Below, in pieces: positions 1 through 5,989 of a stretch of DNA of 10,046 bases. The notes under the pieces are model-generated. The model did no database searches and was not told the origin of the DNA. It worked only from the letters and a program-made list of their open reading frames with translations. Made by a program: the position numbers and the translations under genes. Origin of the DNA: JACKLD01 sp049297695 (lineage in GTDB: Bacteria; Pseudomonadota; Alphaproteobacteria; UBA2136; UBA6156). Positions within the stretch are counted from its first letter, which is position 1. Each line of letters begins with the position of its first letter. The DNA lies in the NCBI GenBank assembly GCA_049297695.1, contig JBAQUT010000078.1, forward strand, positions 1-10,046, in the 5' to 3' direction.

Positions 1-631
1 ATACATACGTCAGCCGCCCCTCCCCATCCACTTCCCACAGCCAATCCGCACTGCTGCCCGCAAAATCTTTAAAACGCTTGGCACTGGCCTGCAGTTCGTC
101 TTGGGCCGCCTTATGGGCGCTTACATCATGGGCGTGCACCACCACTTGACGCACCTGCCACTCGGCATCGGGCAACCCTTTGGCCACCACTTCCACCGCC
201 ACCCAGGCACGGCCCTTGTGGTGGTTGCGGGTCTGAAACCTGCAACTCACCTGAGCCAACGCCTTGCCTTCCAACACATCCCGCACCATGGCTTGTACGG
301 CGGGTTTATCGTTGGGGTGCACCACATCCTCCAGCCTACGCCCTACAATCTCATCCTTCACATACCCCAACACGCGGCTGTAGGCCGCGTTGGCATAACT
401 CACCACCCCGTCTTCATCCACAATGGCCGTCAAATCGTAGGCGGTATCCACCATCACCTTGTAGGTGCGGCTGGTGGCTTCCAAAAAGCGGGTGCGTTTT
501 TCCACTTCCACCCGCACCGCATCCGCCCCGCTCCGCCCTTTCCACCACGCCGCCACCCCCACCATCACCAACCCCGTGCACCCCACCGCATAAGGGATAA
601 CCCCGCTCACCGCATCCCACTGCCCAATCAC
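1..631 (-). CDS. Membrane-anchored PAS-domain sensor protein, N-terminal part (3' end outside window)
   Basis: The minus-strand frame stays open from a GTG at 631 to the left edge, giving 210 residues. An in-frame TAG lies about 12 codons upstream and no in-frame ATG is suitably placed, so GTG is the likely start; a G-rich stretch precedes it. Residues about 10-30 form one hydrophobic membrane segment ending in WW, followed by a charged linker at 31-55. A PAS domain follows at about 58-172, with typical phrases such as DLTAIVDEDGVVSYANAAY, VLGYVKDEIVGR and the PAC-like end HAHDVSAHKAAQDEL. A second PAS appears to begin near residue 185 (DWLWEVDGEGRLTYV) and is cut by the window edge. The family is signal-sensing. 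The output domain (histidine kinase, GGDEF or EAL) lies outside, so the enzymatic role is unknown. The gene is divergent from the sigma-54-driven small gene. A weak promoter-like pair (TTGTTT, 16 bp, TAGCAT) lies on the minus strand in the shared gap. Confidence 0.82.
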   Translation of the reverse strand, partial: MIGQWDAVSGVIPYAVGCTGLVMVGVAAWWKGRSGADAVRVEVEKRTRFLEATSRTYKVMVDTAYDLTAIVDEDGVVSYANAAYSRVLGYVKDEIVGRRLEDVVHPNDKPAVQAMVRDVLEGKALAQVSCRFQTRNHHKGRAWVAVEVVAKGLPDAEWQVRQVVVHAHDVSAHKAAQDELQASAKRFKDFAGSSADWLWEVDGEGRLTYV

Positions 632-649
632 GCGCCACCCCCACCCACG

Positions 650-666
650 TTGGCACGGGTTATGCT
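650..666 (+). promoter_or_regulatory. Sigma-54 (-24/-12) promoter
   Basis: TTGGCACG, four bases, then ATGCT. The -24 GG is at 652-653 and the -12 GC at 664-665, exactly the 12-base offset required by RpoN. Against the consensus TTGGCACG-N4-TTGCW there is one mismatch (A for the first T of TTGC). The predicted transcript start is near 677, giving a leader of about 29 bases that carries the AGGAG ribosome site at 691-695, ten bases before the ATG at 706. It lies in a divergent intergenic gap, as expected for a promoter. No activator-binding site was identified. Confidence 0.75.
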
Positions 667-705
667 AGAACGTGTGTAAGTAAAAACAACAGGAGCATCA
701 TCCCC

Positions 706-936
706 ATGGATATCCGCATCGCCAGCTACGCCAGCAACGTGTCCGCCAACCCAAGCCCGCTCCGCGCCACAGGCGCTGGCGCCGCCCAAGGCACGCAAGC
801 GGCCCGCGCCGTGTTCCAAAGCCTGCTGGCCCCCGCCACCCAACAAACTGCTGCCCCCGCAACGGAAGCCGCCCGCCCCGCGCAACTGGCCAGCAACCCC
901 GATGGCCGCGGCAGCATTATCGACATCCTGGTGTAA
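706..936 (+). CDS. Small YjfB-like putative motility protein, 76 aa
   Basis: The product is rich in Ala, Pro, Thr and Gln and has no membrane segment or signal peptide. It begins MDI and ends GRGSIIDILV. A start of MDI and an end like GxxIDIxV around a low-complexity middle is the layout of the small YjfB-type putative motility proteins, whose molecular role is unknown. A short helical segment (ARAVFQSLLAP, about residues 33-43) sits in the middle. The start is well supported: AGGAG ten bases upstream and a near-consensus sigma-54 promoter before it. Sigma-54 drives middle and late flagellar genes in several alphaproteobacteria, which agrees with a motility role, but no flagellar gene lies in the window. 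The family assignment rests on recalled terminal motifs only; an unrelated small protein remains possible. Confidence 0.6.
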   Translation: MDIRIASYASNVSANPSPLRATGAGAAQGTQAARAVFQSLLAPATQQTAAPATEAARPAQLASNPDGRGSIIDILV

Positions 937-1021
937 GCACAAACCCATACCGCAGGCTAAACCAGCCCACGGCACCAATCACGCAATCACATTTTCTTCA
1001 CGCGAAGGGGTGTGGCTGGAA

Positions 1022-1312
1022 TTACCTAAAATCAGGCTCAACGGTAAAGCTACCTTCCAAACTCTTTACTGTCTCTCCTCTTTCTCCTCTAGCATGAGCG
1101 CGTAAAGACCAAAAATCCAAGCCATGTTCCCGACAAAAAACTATCAACCCATCCCTCGATTTACGATATACTTCTCTCAATTCATTAAGCTCTTTATCAT
1201 CACAATCAAAATAAATAGGAATACAATTCAAAACATTTAAATAACGCTCTTCATCCCGTTTTACCTTTAAAGCTTTCTCCAAAGCCAATGTTTTAATTGC
1301 CTCATCAACCAT
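1022..1312 (-). CDS. Hypothetical protein, 96 aa
   Basis: I do not recognise this protein. It is soluble, predicted mostly helical and highly charged: residues 1-25 and 38-55 look like amphipathic helices, and two cysteines (30 and 37) flank a short hydrophobic IPIYF stretch. A third Cys is at 60. The ATG start at 1312 is preceded by AAAGG with seven bases spacing, a good ribosome site. The coding sequence and its upstream gap are AT-richer than hflX, which lies 79 bases upstream on the same strand, suggesting a recently acquired or lineage-specific gene. It could be read through from hflX, since I see no terminator after hflX, or from the weak promoter at 1337-1365. No function is proposed. 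Confidence 0.62.
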   Translation of the reverse strand: MVDEAIKTLALEKALKVKRDEERYLNVLNCIPIYFDCDDKELNELREVYRKSRDGLIVFCREHGLDFWSLRAHARGERGETVKSLEGSFTVEPDFR

Positions 1313-1336
1313 ATCTGTACCTTTCTTTACAAGTAT

Positions 1337-1365
1337 ACACTAAATGAATCATAAAGCCCTGTCAA
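1337..1365 (-). promoter_or_regulatory. Possible sigma-70 promoter for the 96-aa gene
   Basis: Reading the minus strand, a perfect TTGACA (1365-1360) is followed after 17 bases by TAGTGT (1342-1337), a poor -10 box. A better -10 (TATACT, 1337-1332) exists but lies 22 bases from the -35, too far. The promoter is therefore uncertain. It falls in the AT-rich gap between hflX and the 96-aa gene. Confidence 0.3.
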
Positions 1366-1391
1366 CTACCCACTTCCTATCACCTACCCCC

Positions 1392-2660
1392 CTACTTCAT
1401 CCCCGCCCACACCCCGCAGTCCCCTTCCCGCAAACGTACTTTCAGCGTCCACTCTTCCCCGTCCAACACGCTGCTCACCACCTCCCCGTGGGCATACAGC
1501 CACGCCAGCCGCTTGCCATCGGCGGCAGGCACTACCACGTCCATGGTGCGCCAGTCTTCCTTCAAAACAGCCTCCACCGCCCGCAACAAAGCATCCACAC
1601 CTTCCCCTGTCACAGCCGAAACCCCAACCGTTCCGTCACTTCCTCCTGTAACCTGCAACCTGTCACCCTGTAACCTGTCTATTTTGTTAAACGCCACAAT
1701 CCGCCGCTTGTCCGCCGCCCCGATATCCCGCAACACCGTGGCCACATCGGCGGCCTGAAGCGCCCAATCCGCGTTGCTCGCATCCCGCACTTCAATCAGC
1801 ACGTCGGCCATCACCACTTCTTCCAGCGTGGCTTTAAAGGCCTCCACCAACTCGTGGGGAAGGTCGGCCACAAACCCCACCGTATCCGCCAACACAATCT
1901 CCAACCCGCTGGGCAGCTCCAGCTTGCGCATCAAGGGGTCCAGGGTTGCAAACAACGCATCCGCCACCAGCGTGCTGCCTTCCACCATGCGGTTGAACAA
2001 CGTGCTCTTCCCCGCGTTGGTGTACCCCACCAGCGCCACGGTGGGCATTTGGTTGCGGGTGCGGGCCCTCCGCTGCAAGTTGCGGGTTACCCCCACGTCC
2101 GCCAACTCATCCCGAAGCCGTGCAATACGTTTTTTAATCAGTGTTTTATCAATGTCCAACTGCCGTTCCCCCGGCCCCGCCGCTTTACCCGTGCCCCCGC
2201 GCTGACGCTCCAAGTGCGTCCACAACCGCACCAAGCGGCTTTGGGCGTACATCTGCTGGGCCAGCTCCACCTGCAATTGCCCCGCACGGGTACGGGCGCG
2301 GGCGGCAAAAATCTCCAAAATCAAGCCCGTTCGGTCCAACACCTTGGCATTCAGTTCCACCTCCAGCTCCCGCTGTTGGCGGGGCGAAAGCTGGGCATCC
2401 ACCACACACACCTCGGCCCCCAACTCCGCCACCTTGGCCTTCAGTTCCTCCACTTTGCCACCGCCCAACAAGGTGGGCGGGTTTACTTTTTTCAACACCA
2501 CACTCTCGCTGTAAACAATCTCAAGCCCCAAACTCTGGGCCAAATTCACGGCCTCGGCCAGCTTGGCGTCGGGCGTGCGCACCAACGGCTTTTCCGCACC
2601 ACCTTGCCCCCGCTCCGGCGGCATTTCCACACTTACAACAAGGGCTTTTCCAACACTCAC
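1392..2660 (-). CDS. hflX: GTPase HflX (ribosome-splitting/rescue factor)
   Basis: HflX is a ribosome-associated GTPase that splits stalled or stress-inactivated 70S ribosomes in the cytoplasm. At 422 residues it has the usual family length. The N-terminal nucleotide-binding HflX domain (about 1-175) carries LLGGGKVEEL near 64-73 and the glycine-rich ERQRGGTGKAAGPGERQ linker at 151-167, then a helical segment. The G domain follows: G1 GYTNAGKST (212-220), switch I around LFATLDP (236-242), G3 DTVGF (259-263), G4 NKID (325-328) and a C-terminal domain. The start is GTG at 2660 with AGGGTG five bases upstream. hfq-hflX adjacency is conserved in proteobacteria, but here a 75-aa gene and a terminator intervene, leaving under 20 bases between the terminator and the start. 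Expression must come from readthrough or from a promoter inside the upstream gene. A tandem pentapeptide (DRLQG DRLQV) lies between G4 and G5. Confidence 0.96.
   Translation of the reverse strand: MSVGKALVVSVEMPPERGQGGAEKPLVRTPDAKLAEAVNLAQSLGLEIVYSESVVLKKVNPPTLLGGGKVEELKAKVAELGAEVCVVDAQLSPRQQRELEVELNAKVLDRTGLILEIFAARARTRAGQLQVELAQQMYAQSRLVRLWTHLERQRGGTGKAAGPGERQLDIDKTLIKKRIARLRDELADVGVTRNLQRRARTRNQMPTVALVGYTNAGKSTLFNRMVEGSTLVADALFATLDPLMRKLELPSGLEIVLADTVGFVADLPHELVEAFKATLEEVVMADVLIEVRDASNADWALQAADVATVLRDIGAADKRRIVAFNKIDRLQGDRLQVTGGSDGTVGVSAVTGEGVDALLRAVEAVLKEDWRTMDVVVPAADGKRLAWLYAHGEVVSSVLDGEEWTLKVRLREGDCGVWAGMK
1650..1679 (-). repeat. Imperfect 15-bp tandem repeat inside hflX
   Basis: On the minus strand, GACAGGTTACAGGGT (1679-1665) is followed directly by GACAGGTTGCAGGTT (1664-1650), 13 of 15 bases identical. 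A further ACAGG continues the pattern. The repeat unit is five codons, so the frame is kept, giving DRLQG-DRLQV in the HflX linker just after NKID. Confidence 0.8.
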
Positions 2661-2676
2661 AACATCACCCTACCAC

Positions 2677-2698
2677 AAAAAACCCCACCGAAGTGGGG
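2677..2698 (-). terminator. Rho-independent terminator with UUCG loop, upstream of hflX
   Basis: On the minus strand CCCCAC-TTCG-GTGGGG forms a six-pair GC-rich stem with the very stable UUCG tetraloop, followed immediately by six T (2682-2677). It lies after the stop of the 75-aa gene and ends 16 bases before the GTG of hflX. It therefore terminates the small gene and could also attenuate hflX. Confidence 0.85.
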
Positions 2699-2711
2699 CT
2701 TTGTTGAACAA

Positions 2712-2730
2712 AATACTACTTTTTAGTATT
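2712..2730 (-). terminator. AT-rich hairpin over the stop codon of the 75-aa gene (possible first of two terminators)
   Basis: AATACTA and TAGTATT pair over seven bases with a five-base loop. On the minus strand the hairpin includes the TAG stop (2718-2716) and is followed by TTG. The stem is entirely AT-rich except one C-G pair, so it is weak on its own. A further short inverted repeat, TTGTT-G-AACAA (2701-2711), lies between it and the stronger UUCG terminator. Confidence 0.35.
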
Positions 2731-2943
2731 ACCAATACAGACAGGAGAGTCTGAAGCATACACACCAGCCGCACACTTACGAGCCTGTTGATCAGTCCAA
2801 GCCCGTGGCATATCACGAACAGCCAAAACTGCACATGTCAATGCCGTAACACCATAAGCGGCGATACACGTTCCAACGACCGCCTTACGCACAGGCCCAG
2901 GATTACTCCCCATCAAAGATTTAAGACCATTTAGATTCGGCAT
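2716..2943 (-). CDS. Small single-pass membrane protein, 75 aa, unknown function
   Basis: I do not recognise the family. Residues 1-18 are polar and basic, about 20-43 (VVGTCIAAYGVTALTCAVLAV region) form one membrane segment, and the C-terminal 30 residues are polar with two cysteines (KCAAGVYASDSPVCIGNTKK) that could form a disulfide. The ATG at 2943 is chosen because GAGGGAGAGG lies just upstream; a longer in-frame start at 2982 would place this ribosome site inside the gene. It has its own promoter at 2997-3025 and ends at one or two terminators, so it is a complete transcription unit set between hfq and hflX. Its base composition is lower in GC than its neighbours. The short length and Cys pair would fit a lipoprotein-like or inner-membrane accessory peptide, but nothing shows the function. 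Confidence 0.65.
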   Translation of the reverse strand: MPNLNGLKSLMGSNPGPVRKAVVGTCIAAYGVTALTCAVLAVRDMPRAWTDQQARKCAAGVYASDSPVCIGNTKK

Positions 2944-2996
2944 AACACACCTCTCCCTCATTTCAAGGCAGAACAATTCCACCCTCTCTCAGTGAA

Positions 2997-3025
2997 AAGA
3001 TAGATACGTATACCTAAAAAGTCAA
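2997..3025 (-). promoter_or_regulatory. Sigma-70-type promoter of the 75-aa membrane protein gene
   Basis: On the minus strand TTGACT (3025-3020), a 17-base spacer, then TATCTT (3002-2997). The predicted start is near 2990, giving a leader of about 47 bases with the GAGGGAGAGG ribosome site before the ATG at 2943. Both the spacer length and the -10 sequence are shared with the promoter of the ECF sigma gene. Confidence 0.6.
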
Positions 3026-3028
3026 TAA

Positions 3029-3050
3029 GGGAAAATTAACTATCTTTCCC
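3029..3050 (-). terminator. Weak possible terminator at the hfq 3' end
   Basis: GGGAAA and TTTCCC can pair over six bases around a ten-base loop that contains the hfq stop codon, followed by TTATT on the minus strand. The stem is half A-T and the U-tract broken, so termination would be inefficient at best. Confidence 0.22.
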
Positions 3051-3275
3051 CATAAGGTCATACACACTAAACGCATCCTGCGGCATCACGGTGGCAATGG
3101 CATGCATCATTACTAACTGGGTAATACCATCCCGTGCCAAACTCAGGCACACGTCGTCGGCCCAGGTCATGGTGCCGCTTAATTTCACACCGTTGGTCAA
3201 AAACACGGTTACGGGCGCATGGCCTTTTACCAAATGCTGCATAAACGCCTTCTGCAAGGTTTTGTTGTCGGTCAT
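3036..3275 (-). CDS. hfq: RNA chaperone Hfq, with divergent proximal face
   Basis: Hfq forms a hexameric ring that binds small RNAs and mRNAs. The 79-residue product has the Sm fold: Sm1 PVTVFLTNGVKLSGTMTW (21-38) and a shortened Sm2 ITQLVMMHAIATVMP (51-65). The start is ATG at 3275, with AAAGG eight bases upstream; an in-frame GTG three codons earlier overlaps that ribosome site. Conserved positions kept are Gln8, Lys31, the Gln before LV (53) and the His of the HAI motif (58). Unusual changes are the usual Tyr-Lys before that His to Met-Met (56-57), the usual aromatic at 42 to Val, the rim arginine patch to VKGH (16-19), and the distal Gln33 to Ser. It follows ntrYX in strand and order, as usual in alphaproteobacteria, but lies 3.4 kb away. 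No unstructured C-terminal tail is present. Confidence 0.92.
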   Translation of the reverse strand: MTDNKTLQKAFMQHLVKGHAPVTVFLTNGVKLSGTMTWADDVCLSLARDGITQLVMMHAIATVMPQDAFSVYDLMGKDS

Positions 3276-3456
3276 ATAAGGCACCTTTGTTTTTATGTTT
3301 TTTGTGGTGTTAGGGGCAATCTACCCTCCCCCATTCCTCCCCACAACCCCTCCCACCACCTTCCCGCACCACAGCGTGGCAAAACGGCACACGCCTCAGG
3401 CACCAATCTTCCCCTCACTCCTTTATATGTGCTTTGGGGAGGGGTACTGTGCCGCC

Positions 3457-5331
3457 ATGTCGCACACGCGTTCCGGCCTTCCCCTCCTCATGCTCGGCGC
3501 CCTGGGCGTGGTGTTTGGCGATATCGGCACCAGCCCCCTGTACACCCTGCGGGAATGCTTCCACACCCTCGGCCTGCCCTTGGCCGCGCCCGAGATTATG
3601 GGCGTGCTCTCCCTCATCGTCTGGGCCTTGTTTTTGGTGGTGACGGTGGAATACGTCATGTTCGTGCTGCGGGCGGATAACCGGGGCGAAGGCGGTATTT
3701 TCGCCCTCACCGCCCTGGCCTTCAACCACGTGGATGCCGCCGACTCCCGCCTCAACAAGGTCATCCTCACCGCCGGTATGGCGGGCGCAGGGCTGTTTTA
3801 CGGCGATGCCATCATCACCCCCGCCATCTCGGTGCTCAGCGCGGTGGAAGGCTTGGGGGTTGTTGCCCCCGCCTTCAGCCACAGCGTGGTGCCACTGTCC
3901 ATGCTCATCCTCATCGGCCTGTTCAGCTTCCAAAAATTTGGTACGGGCAAAGTGGGCAATCTGTTTGGTCCCGTGATGCTGCTTTGGTTTGGCGTGCTGG
4001 CTACATTAGGCTTGATGCAGGTGATGAAAGAGCCAGATATCCTCCACGCCCTCAACCCCATCCACGCCCTCAACCTGTGGGTCAATCATCCGCTGCAAGC
4101 CTTTTTTGTGATGGGCTCGGTGGTGCTGGCCATCACGGGGGCCGAGGCCCTGTACGCCGACATGGGCCACTTCGGCCGTACGCCCATCCGCTTGGTATGG
4201 CTGGGGTTTGTGCTCCCCGCCCTTATTCTCAACTACTTCGGCCAAGGCACCTTGGTGCTCCACCACCCGGAAACCCTTGCCAACCCCTTCTACCTGCTGG
4301 CGCCCGAAGCCCTCCGTTTCCCCCTCGTGCTGCTCGCCACCTTGGCCACCGTCATTGCCTCGCAGGCGGTTATCTCAGGGGCCTTCTCCCTCACCTCCCA
4401 AGCCATCCAAATGGGCTACCTGCCCCGCATGACGGTGCTGTACACCTCGGCGTCGGAGGTCGGGCAAGTGTACCTCCCCGCCCTGAACGCTTTACTCCTT
4501 GTGGCCGTGCTGTTCCTCGTGGTGGTATTCCAAACCAGCAGCAATCTGGCCGCCGCGTATGGTATTGCGGTAACGGGCACCATGGTCATCACCACGCTGC
4601 TCACTGCCTTGGTGCTGGTGCGCCGCTTGGGCTGGAACCCCCTGTGGATGATTGCTTTCGTGGGCATCTTCACCACCATCGATACCACCCTGTTCCTCTC
4701 CAACACCCTCAAAATTCCCCACGGCGGCTGGTTCCCGCTGGTGTTTGGCGGCATGGTGTTTTATCTGATGCACACGTGGTACACGGGCCGCAAAGTGGCC
4801 AGCGCCCACCACGCCCACGTGTCTCCTCACCTCGATGAATTTCTGGCCCACCTCCCCAAAAAAGCCTACCGCACCCCCCAAACCGCCGTGTACCTTACCA
4901 ACAACCTCAACGTGGTTCCCCCCGCCCTTACCTACAACCTGAATCACAACAACGTCATCCACGAGCAAGTCATCCTGCTTAAAATCGGCAAGGCCCGCAT
5001 CCCCAAATACCCCGAAGCCGAGCGCGTGCGCCTTACGTTCCTCCCCCACGGGTTCATCGCCATCAACACCACGTTCGGCTTTATGGAACAGCCCGATGTT
5101 CCCGCTATTTTGGAACGCTGCAAGCACGATTACCACTTGGATATCGCCTACCCCCGAGCCCTCAGCTACATCCTCTCCAACCACACCTACGTGCCGTCCA
5201 ACAACCCCAGCCTCACCCCCTTGCAAGAGCGCGTGTTCGTGCTGCTCCAGTCCCTCGCCCTCTCGGCCATCAGTTACTTCAAACTCCCGAGGGAACAAGT
5301 GGTGGAAATCGGCACACAGGTAGAAATTTAA
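3457..5331 (+). CDS. kup: Low-affinity potassium uptake permease Kup
   Basis: Kup is an inner-membrane K+ permease of the HAK/KUP/KT family, which couples uptake to protons. With the ATG at 3457 the protein has 624 residues, close to the family's usual size. The N-terminus has the signature GVVFGDIGTSPLYTLREC (residues 17-34), followed by about 12 hydrophobic segments, with RADNRGEGGIFALT, FFVMGSVVLAITGAEALYAD, NYFGQG, ATVIASQAVISGAFSLT and SNLAAAYGIAVTGTM all typical. After about residue 450 comes the soluble C-terminal domain ending IGTQVEI, as in known Kup proteins. The frame is open further upstream to 3295, but the KUP domain begins at the chosen ATG. A GGAGG lies 14 bases upstream, rather far, so translation may be modest. 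Kup is divergent from hfq and not normally part of the ntrYX-hfq-hflX block, so it is probably an insertion into that series. No riboswitch was seen in its 5' gap. Confidence 0.96.
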   Translation: MSHTRSGLPLLMLGALGVVFGDIGTSPLYTLRECFHTLGLPLAAPEIMGVLSLIVWALFLVVTVEYVMFVLRADNRGEGGIFALTALAFNHVDAADSRLNKVILTAGMAGAGLFYGDAIITPAISVLSAVEGLGVVAPAFSHSVVPLSMLILIGLFSFQKFGTGKVGNLFGPVMLLWFGVLATLGLMQVMKEPDILHALNPIHALNLWVNHPLQAFFVMGSVVLAITGAEALYADMGHFGRTPIRLVWLGFVLPALILNYFGQGTLVLHHPETLANPFYLLAPEALRFPLVLLATLATVIASQAVISGAFSLTSQAIQMGYLPRMTVLYTSASEVGQVYLPALNALLLVAVLFLVVVFQTSSNLAAAYGIAVTGTMVITTLLTALVLVRRLGWNPLWMIAFVGIFTTIDTTLFLSNTLKIPHGGWFPLVFGGMVFYLMHTWYTGRKVASAHHAHVSPHLDEFLAHLPKKAYRTPQTAVYLTNNLNVVPPALTYNLNHNNVIHEQVILLKIGKARIPKYPEAERVRLTFLPHGFIAINTTFGFMEQPDVPAILERCKHDYHLDIAYPRALSYILSNHTYVPSNNPSLTPLQERVFVLLQSLALSAISYFKLPREQVVEIGTQVEI

Positions 5332-5340
5332 TACATCCTC

Positions 5341-5369
5341 TTGAAATATTACAAACCCATACTTATCTT
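5341..5369 (+). promoter_or_regulatory. Sigma-70-type promoter placing the transcript start on the ECF sigma gene's ATG
   Basis: TTGAAA (5341-5346), a 17-base spacer, then TATCTT (5364-5369). The standard distance from the -10 puts +1 at about 5376, the A of the ATG. This predicts a leaderless mRNA and agrees with the lack of a usable ribosome site. The only AGG (5371-5373) is two bases from the ATG. An in-frame TAG at 5370-5372 excludes an upstream start. Confidence 0.6.
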
Positions 5370-5375
5370 TAGGTT

Positions 5376-5981
5376 ATGTCATCACAACCCAAAACATTTG
5401 AAGAACAAGTTGCGGCCCTCCATAACCGCATATATCGTTTTGCCTTAAATCTTACACTCGGCAACCAAGATAAAGCTCAAGATATCGCCCAAGAGGTGAT
5501 GGCAAGGGCATTTCTAAACAAAGACAAATTTACCGAAGGAACCCGTCTTGATTCATGGTTGTTCAAAATCGCACAAAATTTTTGGTTAGACCAACTTCGT
5601 AAAAAGTCCCACGAAGCTGAAGATCCTAAAGGTATCTATGCGAGTAACGCCACATCTCCTGATCACTCGGATTCGATGACGGAACAACGCGAAATAGCAG
5701 AATCCTACGATGCTATTACCAACCAAGAGCAAAAAGAAGTCTTTCGTTTGGTACTTCTTGAAGGCCTATCTTATGCTGATGTTGTAGAAAAACTAGGCAT
5801 CCCTCTCGGAACCGTCATGAGTCGGTTAAATCGCGCGCGCAAGGCCTTTAAAGAGCACTATGAAAGATCCACCCAAGGTTCCACAGCCCTCACCCCTTCT
5901 CAAGCTGCACCTGCCTCTTCCAAAAAACCCCATACTCCAAAAACAAAAACGAGGCCCAAAGACCCCAAACCCGATCTGTAA
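5376..5981 (+). CDS. ECF-type RNA polymerase sigma factor, 201 aa
   Basis: ECF sigma factors direct RNA polymerase to stress or envelope-response promoters and have only regions 2 and 4. Here region 2 covers about 9-78 (DKAQDIAQEVMARAF as 2.2; RLDSWLFKIAQNFWLDQLRKK as 2.3-2.4), a linker 79-111, and region 4 about 112-160 (VFRLVLLEGLSYADVVEKLG, then PLGTVMSRLNRARKAF as the helix-turn-helix). The tail from about 165 to 201 is Pro/Lys/Thr-rich, looks disordered and is not typical of short ECFs. No anti-sigma factor (no ZAS or NepR-like protein) or PhyR is adjacent. The neighbour downstream is the convergent XRE-like protein gene, with only eight bases between stops. The gene is AT-richer than kup, whose stop is 44 bases upstream with no terminator seen, so some readthrough from kup is possible. 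The ECF subgroup and target promoters are unknown. Confidence 0.88.
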   Translation: MSSQPKTFEEQVAALHNRIYRFALNLTLGNQDKAQDIAQEVMARAFLNKDKFTEGTRLDSWLFKIAQNFWLDQLRKKSHEAEDPKGIYASNATSPDHSDSMTEQREIAESYDAITNQEQKEVFRLVLLEGLSYADVVEKLGIPLGTVMSRLNRARKAFKEHYERSTQGSTALTPSQAAPASSKKPHTPKTKTRPKDPKPDL

Positions 5982-5989
5982 ATCTAACT

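Noticed and set aside
78..93. Second sigma-54-like site, TTGGCAC followed by TGCAG
   Set aside because: The GG to GC distance is 11, one short of the required 12, and it lies inside the PAS-protein coding sequence.
965..1017. Inverted CCAGCC/GGCTGG after the 76-aa gene
   Set aside because: The arms are about 40 bases apart with no U-tract, so it does not look like a terminator.
1332..1365. TATACT as the -10 box paired with TTGACA before the 96-aa gene
   Set aside because: The spacer is 22 bases, too long for sigma-70; only the weaker TAGTGT at 17 bases was kept, at low confidence.
1854..2726. Long open frame of 290 codons on the plus strand opposite hflX
   Set aside because: His/Pro/Gln-rich low-complexity translation typical of the antisense of GC-rich coding; hflX on the other strand is certain and has intact motifs.
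3276..3456. Possible riboswitch or strong promoter in the hfq-kup divergent gap
   Set aside because: The gap is pyrimidine-rich with no clear stem-loop; TATATG at 3424-3429 lacks a matching -35 box, and TTGCCC with CATAAA for hfq is too weak to call.
4492..5298. Open frame of 268 codons on the minus strand opposite kup
   Set aside because: Gly/Val/His-rich composition without recognisable domains, an artefact of the codon bias of kup.
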